DNA from: an uncultured archaeon
GTDB taxonomy: Archaea; Thermoproteota; CALKCG01; B24
Length of the DNA stretch: 18,930 nt
Direction: 5' to 3'
NCBI GenBank assembly: GCA_938082915.1
Contig: CALKCG010000153.1
Span: 1 to 18,930 of the forward strand
The position numbers and the translations under genes are program-made. Under the pieces are notes generated by a model. The model was not told the DNA's origin, made no database searches, and was given only the letters and a program-made list of their open reading frames with translations. Shown piece by piece: positions 1-7,318 of this stretch (positions within the stretch are counted from its first letter, which is position 1; each line of letters opens with the position of its first letter).

Positions 1-231
1 TCTACAGTCTGCGGTCAACATTTAGCAGACACGTCTAAGTATGGGGACTTCAAGCAGTAGGTGAGGGCGCACATGAGGATCGTTGAGTAGGGTTCCATAA
101 GATCCAACGATGTTTCAATCGAGCGTCTTATGGTGTTCACAGGTAGATATAAATCTCTTCTAATTGCAGGGAGTTTAAACCATGGTGTTTTTAAACATTT
201 ACCAAGCGTATCCGCTCTAAACGTATCAAGT
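1..231 (+). pseudogene. possible degraded reading frame, unrecognised
   Basis: One forward frame, entering from the window edge, runs to base 231 and is broken only by TAG at 58-60 and TAG at 88-90; the final stop is TAG at 229-231. The stretch after the second TAG (about 46 codons, including ERLMVFTGRYKSLLIAGSL) has a protein-like composition. I do not recognise the family. It could be the decayed 3' end of a gene starting outside the window, or chance. The rest of 232-344 holds only the upstream region of the small RHH gene. Confidence 0.2.
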
Positions 232-344
232 TAGAGTAGAAGCATTTCATGAGATGAGTTAATAGTAGTTTGAGAAGAGTAGAGGCTTTCAAAGGACAAC
301 TGTAAAAATCTTGATTAATGCATTTCTCTTTCTAAAAGAAACGC

Positions 345-530
345 ATGAGGCTTGTAACAGTTAAAATACCTGAAGCTCTTCTAGAAGACATGGATGAGTT
401 GGTCAGAGTAGGACTATACCCAAATAGAAGCTCCGTCATAAGAGCGGCTATAAGAGACCTCGTTAGGAGGGAGCTTTGGGATAGAGGTGGTGGAAGCTAC
501 AGGAAAGCTTTAAACAGTAGAGGTTCATAG
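345..530 (+). CDS. small ribbon-helix-helix (CopG/Arc-type) transcriptional regulator
   Basis: This 61-residue protein is almost entirely one RHH DNA-binding fold. The N-terminal strand is VTVKIPEALL (residues 4-13), followed by helix 1 (EDMDELVRVG), the turn PNRSS at 26-30 and helix 2 (VIRAAIRDLVRREL). Proteins of this class bind operators as dimers through the paired strands. The length fits stand-alone archaeal RHH proteins. The ATG at 345 has no convincing ribosome-binding site, which fits the leaderless style of the neighbouring host genes. No toxin gene follows: the next gene, pyrF, is convergent with only 11 bases between stop codons. Its target is unknown. Confidence 0.8.
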   Translation: MRLVTVKIPEALLEDMDELVRVGLYPNRSSVIRAAIRDLVRRELWDRGGGSYRKALNSRGS

Positions 531-541
531 ATTCTAAACGA

Positions 542-1297
542 TCAGACGTTAAATGAAGATATTTCTTTAAATTTTAAAGAGGTGTTCCAAGGGTTTTCAC
601 TTAAACATATAGCTCTACCAATTATAAGATATGTAGCCCCTGCGTCTAAAGCATCTTTAGGAGAACCTCCCTGGAAAACTACGCCGGGTGAGAATATCGG
701 CATATCCGACCCAGCGATTTCACGTACTTCACGTATTACACTCGGTCTGGTAGCGCCTACGATTAAGCCGTCAACCCTCCAACTTTTAGCCTTCTCAACT
801 AGTGTTAAGTACTGTTTTCTCGCCGTTTTATCCACCCCTACTATGAGTTGCCCGAAGGTTTCCTCAGCCCCTGTGTGACTCATATATACTAATGGCAGTA
901 CTCCTCTACCTCTCTTCTTCGCTTCCTCTAGAACAGAATCTAAACCATCCTTAAAACCTACGAATGGGTTTACCGTTAAAGCATCAAAGCCGACGTCGAA
1001 GTAGAGTTTAGCCATGATTCTATTAATATGTCCAACGTCGCTCAGTTTACAATCCACTATAACGGGTAAACCCATCTCATGCGATTTCTCGACGAGTTTA
1101 GATACACCGTTCTGCAATCCGAGAACCAGTATCGTCGGCATCCCTATTTTAAAGGCGCAGACGTTTTCAGAAGTCTCCATCATAATCCATAGTGTTTTCT
1201 CGTAAAGCTTTTCTTTGGAGAGTTCGGGTACGTCTAGGGCAAGTACAATCTTGGATTTTCTCTCCCTACTACTCTCCTCGATCTTAAGATTAAACAT
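542..1297 (-). CDS. pyrF: orotidine 5'-phosphate decarboxylase
   Basis: This cytosolic enzyme converts OMP to UMP, the last step of de novo pyrimidine synthesis. It is a TIM barrel of 251 residues. The visible signatures are LALD at the end of strand 1 (D22), K50 in FKIG, the catalytic D-x-K-x-x-D motif DCKLSD (D82, K84, D87), the phosphate-binding loop SPGVVFQGG (Q209-G211) and GRA at 227-229 near the C terminus. The ATG at 1297 lies about 25 bases downstream of a TATA-like TTAAAT on the same strand, so the mRNA is probably leaderless. No other pyrimidine gene is in the window, so it appears to be transcribed alone. A roughly 14-residue N-terminal extension precedes the first barrel strand; a later start is possible but not needed. 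Confidence 0.93.
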   Translation of the reverse strand: MFNLKIEESSRERKSKIVLALDVPELSKEKLYEKTLWIMMETSENVCAFKIGMPTILVLGLQNGVSKLVEKSHEMGLPVIVDCKLSDVGHINRIMAKLYFDVGFDALTVNPFVGFKDGLDSVLEEAKKRGRGVLPLVYMSHTGAEETFGQLIVGVDKTARKQYLTLVEKAKSWRVDGLIVGATRPSVIREVREIAGSDMPIFSPGVVFQGGSPKDALDAGATYLIIGRAICLSENPWNTSLKFKEISSFNV

Positions 1298-1320
1298 TCC
1301 GATTATAAATCGACGAAGTA

Positions 1321-1330
1321 AGATTTAAGC
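1321..1330 (-). promoter_or_regulatory. TATA box of pyrF
   Basis: Read on the minus strand, GCTTAAATCT lies about 25 bases upstream of the pyrF ATG. This is the spacing expected for a leaderless archaeal transcript and supports the chosen start. A second AT-rich motif (TTTATAA) lies closer to the ATG, too near to act as a TATA box for this start. Confidence 0.5.
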
Positions 1331-1390
1331 TTCTACTATTGAAAAACCGCATAAGCCTAGCCTAGGAACCATTCTTCTGGGAAACTACAA

Positions 1391-1400
1391 CTTTAAAACC
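1391..1400 (+). promoter_or_regulatory. TATA box of the DUF72 gene
   Basis: CTTTAAAACC is centred about 28 bases upstream of the ATG at 1424, with no purine-rich ribosome-binding site in between. This fits leaderless transcription and supports that ATG. Confidence 0.5.
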
Positions 1401-1423
1401 TTCTTTAACGAAATTCTCCTATA

Positions 1424-2176
1424 ATGGGACGTATAAGAGTTGGATGTTGCGGCTTCCCATTTAAAGGTGGGATGAAGGCTTACTTCGAAAAGTTTGACCT
1501 CGTAGAACTCCAATCGACATTCTACAGACTACCTAAGTTGAGTACTGTTGAAAATTGGAGGAGGCAGGCTCCGGAGGTGTTTGAATTCTCCATGAAGGGC
1601 TTCCAAGGTTTAACTCATCCGGCTGACAGCCCAACTTGGAGGAGGAGCGGTTTAAAGCTTAGCTCTGAGGGGTCTAAAGAGGTCGGTTTCTTAAGACCAA
1701 CTAAGATCAACTATGAGGCTTGGGAGAAGACTAGGGAGGTGGCTGAGACACTAAAAGCAAGGATCGTAGTCCTTCAGTGTCCACCGTCATTTACGTGCAC
1801 AAACGAGAACGTTAAATCTATGGGAGTATTTCTCAAAACCATTGAACGTGGAAAGCTTATGCTGGCATGGGAGCCTAGGCATGAGTCTTGGAAGCCGGAT
1901 ATAGTAAGGAAACTATGTATGGAGCTTAACCTGATACACGTGGTCGATCCGTTTAAGTCTGAAACGCAGACCTACGATGTAAATCCCGTATACTATAGGT
2001 TGCATGGTTTAGGTTCTAAACGCTACGGCTATAAGTATACGGATGAAGATCTGAAAATACTTTACGAGCGGTACGTTAAGCCAGTTCAAAACCGTGGGCT
2101 AGACATCTACATACTTTGGAATAACACATACATGGGGGAAGATGCCTTAAGATTTAAACAAATGTACTTAATCTAG
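1424..2176 (+). CDS. DUF72 (YecE-like) family protein
   Basis: This 250-residue cytosolic protein has the signatures of the DUF72/YecE family, a TIM barrel whose biochemical function is not established. The family patterns are visible in order: RVGCCGFPF at 4-12; FDLVELQSTFYRLP with a W-R-P-like segment following; FEFSMKGFQGLTHP near 50; VLQCPPSF near 120; AWEPRHESW near 150; YYRLHG near 190; and ILWNNTYMGEDA near the C terminus. The length is typical. It has its own promoter and is probably monocistronic. Its stop overlaps the 3' end of the decayed sulfatase gene on the other strand by a few bases, so the two were convergent and tightly packed before the sulfatase decayed. Confidence 0.88.
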   Translation: MGRIRVGCCGFPFKGGMKAYFEKFDLVELQSTFYRLPKLSTVENWRRQAPEVFEFSMKGFQGLTHPADSPTWRRSGLKLSSEGSKEVGFLRPTKINYEAWEKTREVAETLKARIVVLQCPPSFTCTNENVKSMGVFLKTIERGKLMLAWEPRHESWKPDIVRKLCMELNLIHVVDPFKSETQTYDVNPVYYRLHGLGSKRYGYKYTDEDLKILYERYVKPVQNRGLDIYILWNNTYMGEDALRFKQMYLI

Positions 2177-3642
2177 CCCTACGCATTTAAGCCAAGGATT
2201 AATCAAGTTTTCGTCAGCACTTAGACCTCTAAGGAATTCCAAGAACCGCTTTCGCATATTTCTGGCTATATCGATATTCTCTGCAATCACGCTCTCCCCC
2301 TTGCCTTGGGTCACGCTTCAAATCGTATAGTTCTGATGCTATACTGCCGAAGGGTTTAAGTATCCTGGCTTTTCCATCGACTATAAACGTAACCTCAGCC
2401 TTCTCCACGTCTTCTCTGACGCTAGCTTCGGGTGCGAGTATAAGCGTCCACTCGTCCGCGGTTATGGTTGCTCTAAGCCCAGCCCATGCACCCCTAACCA
2501 ACGATGGTGTTGAAACCACTATATTTCTCACCTTAGGTTTTTCACCTCTAACAAGCGGTATTAGAGAACTACCTTGAATGCCCGCTTCACTTGACTCGCT
2601 TAAAACCTGCGAGTTCAAGTATGGTAGCGGCTATATCAGATGTTTGAACTAGAGCATTTACCTTCATATTGTTCTTTAGGCCAAGTCTATCTGCAAACCT
2701 TACGATTAGAGGTATATGGGCAACCTCCTCGTACAGAGGCGTTAAACCATGGTACTCTCCCATTATTATGGATTTCCCCACAAGCCCATGCTCGCCCAAG
2801 TGGAAGCCATGGTCACTCGTAAACATGACGGATGTGTTCTCTAAAAGTCCAAGCATATCCACCTTCTCAAGCAGGAAACCTGTCTACTTGTCTACTAGCA
2901 TTGCCTCACCTGCGTACATCGCTCTAATATGCGATAATTCATCTTCAGTGAGATAGCCGCATGAACCGTAAGCCGGATATATGACCTCTTCACCTTTATA
3001 ACCTGGGTCGTACATGTCTACATACCATCTAGGCGGATCCCATGGCTCATGCGGATCGAAGAAATCTACGTACAAGAAGAACTTTCTCCCGTAGTTCTCC
3101 TCAAGCCAGCGTGAAGCCTATAAAGCAGTCTTAGCGGGTATCCAATCCTCTTCACTCCTCCTATAGTAGTTGTTCCTGATGTGTTGCACGGTTGTTTCTA
3201 TGCTTCTCAACTTCCACGGGCTACATGGAAGCTTCACATCTAATGGACTTGTCCTATAGCGATCGTTTTCCTGACCTCTAATCCAACTCCAACCGTCAAA
3301 TCCACGGTCGAAATAATACCCATCCTTGAGGATATGCGGAGTATCAGCCACCATCATGCAGGTATACCCAGACCTCTTGAGGAGTATTGGAAGAGTAATC
3401 CAATCTCTAGGCATAGGTGACCAATCGTAATATGTGAAGGTAAACCTGCCTGTAAGTAGGTCTGCTCTATTGGGTACGGTTGGAAAAGACGCGTGATAGG
3501 CCTTGGTGAATTCGACAGCATCTGAGCAAAATCTCTCTAAGCTGTTCAACTTCGCTTTAACGTGGTTTTTAACGTGAAACCTCCCGTGGAATAGGTCGTA
3601 TCTAAATGTATCAGATACTAGGAGCAATATATTGCAACTCAT
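2168..3642 (-). pseudogene. decayed sulfatase-superfamily hydrolase (alkaline phosphatase superfamily)
   Basis: Stitched together, the minus strand encodes one roughly 490-residue sulfatase-like protein. The N terminus NILLLVSDTFRYDLF carries the metal-binding Asp; next are FPTVPNRADLLTG, LYVDFFDPHEPWDPP, FTSDHGFHLGEHG (metal Asp/His), QGSSLIPLVRG and a C-terminal ENIDIARNMRKRFLEFLRG. Four lesions are visible. TAG at 3118-3120 interrupts the frame between KTAL and ASRWLEE. TAG at 2884-2886 stands between LVDK and TGFLLEK, where relatives usually have a Trp. A +1 shift lies near the A-run at 2601-2605 and another near the C-run at 2296-2300. The residue at the formylglycine position of C/S-x-P-x-R is Thr, as in non-sulfatase members of the superfamily. 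The start ATG (3642) lies about 28 bases below a TATA-like CTTTAAAAC. Confidence 0.88.
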
Positions 3643-3667
3643 CAATTAGAACATACGTTGATGAAAA

Positions 3668-3677
3668 GCTTTAAAAC
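3668..3677 (-). promoter_or_regulatory. relic TATA box of the sulfatase-like gene
   Basis: Read on the minus strand, GTTTTAAAGC lies about 28 bases upstream of the ATG at 3642. The promoter looks intact although the gene is broken. Confidence 0.35.
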
Positions 3678-3852
3678 TTACCGATATCAAAGGTCTAGCC
3701 GTTCAAAATGTTTTGTGGAAATTGCTCTTGGTTGAGTGACTTATTCTTCAGGTCTTTTAAAAGCATATTCTCACCGCCTGTAGGCTCGGTTCTATATGAG
3801 CCGTGATGTTCCAAATTATTAAAAGAGCAAACATTTTAATTGGTGCGTCAAT

Positions 3853-4334
3853 TTGACGTCTAAGGAAGAGGTTTACGTTAGTAGAGTAGTATTTAGAGAA
3901 TTTAGCCGAGTTGGCAGAGTCAAGGTGCTTACTGACGGCAGTAAGACTGAAACTAAAGATTACTGTCGACGAGAAGACGGTCGAAGCCGTAGCTCTTCTC
4001 AACAGTGGTTACGAGGCGTCAACTCACAACTATTGATCTCCATAAAACTGGCTGCCCAACTCGGCTTCTGGTCTCCTGAACATGCCTCGGAAGTAATCTT
4101 GGAGACGGCGGGCGGTCCATTGAGGGCTTGGCTCTATCCGAGAGTGGCCCGGATAAGCGTCGTAGCTGAAGGTTCGCTTGGAGAAGAAGCTACATCCGAC
4201 ATAGTTGTATCTCCTTAGCTGATGAACCTCTAATCAACGATGAGCTTAAGATCGCCGTAGAATTCTTCGGTAGAGGGCTGTGGAGGTCCACGTAGGAGCC
4301 TAAAGATGAGCTGAGGGAAAGCGAAAAAGCATAA
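3853..4334 (+). pseudogene. decayed conserved archaeal protein, retropepsin-like (clan AA) family suspected
   Basis: No single frame gives a sensible protein, but three frames joined do. The first frame gives EEVYVSRVVFREFSRVGRVK. A +1 frame around 3947-4033 gives KITVDEKTVEAVALLNSGYE, followed by ASTHNY. The first frame then resumes with ISIKLAAQLGFWSPEHASEV and ETAGGPLRAWLYPRVARISV. A third frame from about 4215 gives LADEPLINDELKIAVEFFGR, then GLWRS, a TAG at 4293-4295, and EPKDELRESEKA to the TAA at 4332-4334. The layout (NSGYEA loop, ETAGG strand, depositing on LINDEL and GLWR) resembles an archaeal family I associate with the retropepsin-like fold, but the catalytic DTG is not present. 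That assignment comes from memory of the family, not from a search. At least three frame changes and one nonsense codon make a working product unlikely. Confidence 0.6.
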
Positions 4335-4400
4335 ATTACCGTGCTCTTCTATAAGTTGCTTCTCTAGCTCTCACATATTTCCAGCTATATCGATATTAAT
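4335..4400 (-). pseudogene. relic of a second sulfatase-like 3' end
   Basis: Bases 4374-4397 match 2255-2278 at 22 of 24 positions, on the same strand. The latter encodes ENIDIARNM near the C terminus of the sulfatase-like pseudogene; here the minus strand reads INIDIAGNM followed by TGA, then ELEKQLIEEHGN. Nothing further upstream is recognisable, so only a fragment of a duplicated or recombined copy remains, just downstream of the rhamnosidase stop. Confidence 0.45.
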
Positions 4401-4432
4401 TAAGGGGGAATAGTGGAGAATTTGATATAAGA

Positions 4433-7123
4433 TTAAGACGACTCTTCATATACTGAGAATACATACGATCCTGATCCAACATCGAAGACTACGTAGTCTC
4501 CCTCAATCCTTCCAGAAGCTACTCCTGGAACACCTTCGACGAAGCATCCATCTCGCCACACCACCCTTCCACCCTCTTCAATCACCGGTTTTTTCAAACC
4601 CATCGTCGGCACGTAAACCTCACCTCTGCTATTGACGGGTATACTCACCTCTAAAGTCAATGAATTTATTCCCCTCCTCCACTTTGAAACTATAAGTCCC
4701 CGTATCGTCCTCAATGAAGCACCGGCATACGTGAGGCCTGCGACCACATGCGGTTTGATTATCACCCTCTCAAACCCCGGATGCGAGGGATCTGCGTTTA
4801 CGCCTGCTAGAGCCCTGTAAAACCACGAGTCTACGCTACCGAACATTATGTGGTTGTGTGAATTCATCCCTGAGCCTGTTAAGTACTCCCACCTCTCCCA
4901 CACGGTGGTCGCGCCCTCTCTAATCATATATCCCCAACTTGGATAAGTCCTTTGAGACGCTATCTTATAGGCTACATCAGCGTAGCCGTGTTTAGTCAAC
5001 GCGTCAAACAAATACCTCGTTCCAACTATTCCGGTATTTACATGGTAGTCGTGAGCAGCTGTGAGATCGTCTACCAATCTACTCACTACTTGGTTCTTCT
5101 TATCCGGCGGAACCACATCTAAATACAATGGTATACAGTTCGTAGTTTGACTATAACTATCGCTTGGAGTAGCGTAGTAAACCGTTGGTACACTCACCAA
5201 GTACTTCTCGTTAAATCTGTTTTTAATTTTTTCAGCCAATTCAGCGTATTTATCGGCGTCTTCCAACCTCCCGATTATACGCGCAATATTGGATAGCAGT
5301 AGTACATCTTCGTAGTAGCATAGTGTCGATACGACTTCGCCCGGAGTGTTTAGAGATTTTATCTGCCCAGGTGGACACCAATCTCCATACTTGCTGAACT
5401 TTAGAATGAAATTCTCAGCTTTAGACGTTAAGAAGTCTACCCAGCCCTTCATCAACTCATAGTTTTCCTCGAGAATTCTCTTATCGCCATAGTACAGGTA
5501 CATGTACCAAGGTATGATTACACACGCCGTTCCCCACGCCGGGTCAGCTGGATAGAGACTCCAGTACGGTGGAACAACGTCCGGTACACTACCATCTTCC
5601 CTCTGAGCCACCTTTATGTCTCGAATCCACTTAGTGTAGAAGGCGGCCATATTAAAGTTGTAAATCGCCTCCTCCGCTGAAAGCTGTGCATCACCCATCC
5701 ATCCCATACGCTCATCCCTCTGAGGGCAATCAGTCGGTATGCTCATCAAATTGCTCAACTGCCCCCATAGTATGTTCCTATGAATATCGTTGATCAACTG
5801 GTTTGAACATGAAAAACCGCCGATAGGTTCAACGTCTGTATGTACAACAACCCCTTGGAGATTGGCAATACTCGGTATTCCTGGAAAACCCGTAACCTCT
5901 ACGTAGCGAAAACCATGATAAGTAAACCTCGGCTCATACACCTCAACACCTTCACCCTTAAGTATGTATACGTCTGTAGCCTTAGCACCTCTTAAATTCG
6001 CCACGTTTATTGTTCCATCTGGATTCAGTACTTCAGCATACCTAAGCTTAACCTCAGTACCCCTTGATCCACTAACGGTTAACCTAACCCAACCGGTGAA
6101 ATTCTGACCAAAATCGTAAACATATACATCTGGCTTCGGATTTACTACACGTACTGGCTGTAAAACTTTAACAGCCCTTATCGGTGGAAACGTCGCCTGT
6201 GAAACCAATCCTCCACCAGGAGGTTCCGCTATTTTAGCATTCTCCCAAGATGAGTCATCGTAACCAGGGGAATCCCAACCATCTTTCTCAAGCCTAGCGT
6301 CGTAAACCTCACCGTCGTAGATATCGTTTTCAACTATTGGACCTTTTGAGACCTTCCAGTTTTCATCCGTCGCTATGAGCTCTGAAGACCCGTCTGCAAA
6401 CTCTATTTTTAATTGCAGTATTGCCCTTGGATCACCATAGTGTTTATGGAAACCCCTCCTTTCTGGTTTAACGTTGAAACGACCGTTACCGAGCATAATT
6501 CCAACGACATTTTCCCCCTCCCTTAGAAGACCTGTGGCATCGTAGGTCGAGTAGAGTACCAATTTCTCATAATCAGTCCACCCAGGGTCAAGCAGTTTAT
6601 CTCCAACCCTACAGCCATTTATCCTCAGCTCATAGTAGCCCAAACCGGTTACGTAAGCTCTCGCCGATTTAACCTTCCTATTCAACGTGAATTTTCTCCT
6701 AAGCAAATCTCCACCTGTAATCCACTTAGCCTTCCAATCTTCAGCCTTCAAAAGCCCCATTTCAAACCTAGCGATTTTACTCCATGGGCTGACACGACCC
6801 CTATCATCCCACCATCTAACCTTCCAGTAGTACGTCCTACAGCTCTCCAACGGCTTTCCAGCATACTCCACGTTTACCGATTGATTTGAATAGACTTTCC
6901 CGCTGTCCCACATATCGCCGATATCTTTGTTTAAGTATTCTACTGTAGAAGCCACAAGTATCTGATAAGCAGATTGCATACGACCTCTCTCAGCGTGGAT
7001 CAACATCCAAGAAAACCTGGGTTTAACTACGTCTAATCCAATCGGATCAACGGAGTATTCGCAGAGTAAATTTATCGGGGCTTCTGGAAGACCTTCAGCT
7101 GAAACCTCCATACAATCGTACAT
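4433..7123 (-). CDS. alpha-L-rhamnosidase, glycoside hydrolase family 78
   Basis: The 896-residue protein has the full GH78 layout: an N-terminal beta-domain (PRFSWMLIHAERGRMQSAYQI near 36-56), a carbohydrate-binding-like region (LGYYELRINGCRVGDKLLDPGWTDY near 161-185), the catalytic (alpha/alpha)6 barrel and a C-terminal beta-sandwich. The catalytic signature DCPQRDERMGWMGDAQ starts at D465 (E471 is the probable general acid), and ATTVWERWEYL carries E743, the probable general base, by analogy with characterised GH78 enzymes. It releases terminal L-rhamnose from glycans or glycosides. No signal peptide is visible, so it is likely cytosolic and acts on imported oligosaccharides. The ATG follows a GGAGGGGAGG stretch 9 bases away. 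The neighbouring sulfatase remains point to sulfated rhamnose-containing polysaccharides as a former substrate. Confidence 0.93.
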   Translation of the reverse strand: MYDCMEVSAEGLPEAPINLLCEYSVDPIGLDVVKPRFSWMLIHAERGRMQSAYQILVASTVEYLNKDIGDMWDSGKVYSNQSVNVEYAGKPLESCRTYYWKVRWWDDRGRVSPWSKIARFEMGLLKAEDWKAKWITGGDLLRRKFTLNRKVKSARAYVTGLGYYELRINGCRVGDKLLDPGWTDYEKLVLYSTYDATGLLREGENVVGIMLGNGRFNVKPERRGFHKHYGDPRAILQLKIEFADGSSELIATDENWKVSKGPIVENDIYDGEVYDARLEKDGWDSPGYDDSSWENAKIAEPPGGGLVSQATFPPIRAVKVLQPVRVVNPKPDVYVYDFGQNFTGWVRLTVSGSRGTEVKLRYAEVLNPDGTINVANLRGAKATDVYILKGEGVEVYEPRFTYHGFRYVEVTGFPGIPSIANLQGVVVHTDVEPIGGFSCSNQLINDIHRNILWGQLSNLMSIPTDCPQRDERMGWMGDAQLSAEEAIYNFNMAAFYTKWIRDIKVAQREDGSVPDVVPPYWSLYPADPAWGTACVIIPWYMYLYYGDKRILEENYELMKGWVDFLTSKAENFILKFSKYGDWCPPGQIKSLNTPGEVVSTLCYYEDVLLLSNIARIIGRLEDADKYAELAEKIKNRFNEKYLVSVPTVYYATPSDSYSQTTNCIPLYLDVVPPDKKNQVVSRLVDDLTAAHDYHVNTGIVGTRYLFDALTKHGYADVAYKIASQRTYPSWGYMIREGATTVWERWEYLTGSGMNSHNHIMFGSVDSWFYRALAGVNADPSHPGFERVIIKPHVVAGLTYAGASLRTIRGLIVSKWRRGINSLTLEVSIPVNSRGEVYVPTMGLKKPVIEEGGRVVWRDGCFVEGVPGVASGRIEGDYVVFDVGSGSYVFSVYEESS

Positions 7124-7138
7124 TTACAACTGCCTCCC

Positions 7139-7156
7139 CTCCTTCTTTAGAAGGAG
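7139..7156. promoter_or_regulatory. palindrome in the rhamnosidase 5' leader
   Basis: CTCCTTCT-TT-AGAAGGAG has perfect 8-bp arms and lies between the rhamnosidase start codon and its likely TATA box (minus-strand GTTTATAC near 7186-7192). It includes part of the purine-rich leader, so it could be a repressor operator or a hairpin that hides the ribosome-binding site. Confidence 0.35.
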
Positions 7157-7298
7157 AAACGATTATAATTTTTTCTATAGCATCGTATAAACTCGTGATG
7201 TTCGCATCGGAATAACATCAACCTGTGAAATCTATAGTTGAAGTACTGGAAGATGTTTTACCGGAAATTTTGAGAAATTATTTATTTAGCTTACGCTG

Positions 7299-7314
7299 AT
7301 TAGAGGAAATAAGT
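7299..7314 (+). repeat. left copy of the element-end inverted repeat
   Basis: ATTAGAGGAAATAAGT lies just upstream of the recombinase start codon. The reverse complement of 15074-15089 matches it at 15 of 16 bases. A further shared CTTAC lies outside it at 7290-7294 (partner 15099-15103, with a 4-base offset). Confidence 0.45.
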
Positions 7315-7318
7315 TTAT

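Noticed and set aside
110..150. GTTTCAATC word resembling the end of an archaeal CRISPR repeat
   Set aside because: It occurs once here and once by chance inside the recombinase gene (near 7377); there is no regular repeat-spacer series.
345..530. RHH gene as the antitoxin of a toxin-antitoxin pair
   Set aside because: No small toxin-like gene is adjacent; the neighbour is pyrF on the other strand and the upstream side holds only a degraded frame.
2884..3120. In-frame TAG codons in the sulfatase-like gene read as pyrrolysine
   Set aside because: TAG is the ordinary stop of several intact host genes here (the RHH gene, DUF72, one DUF362 and the resolvase), the two TAG codons differ from likely ancestral codons by one base each, and the gene also has two frameshifts.
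7205..7240. AACCTGTG shared with the region before the DUF763 start as a direct-repeat attachment core
   Set aside because: The identity is only 8-9 bases and neither copy fits the gene boundaries of the element; too short to support.
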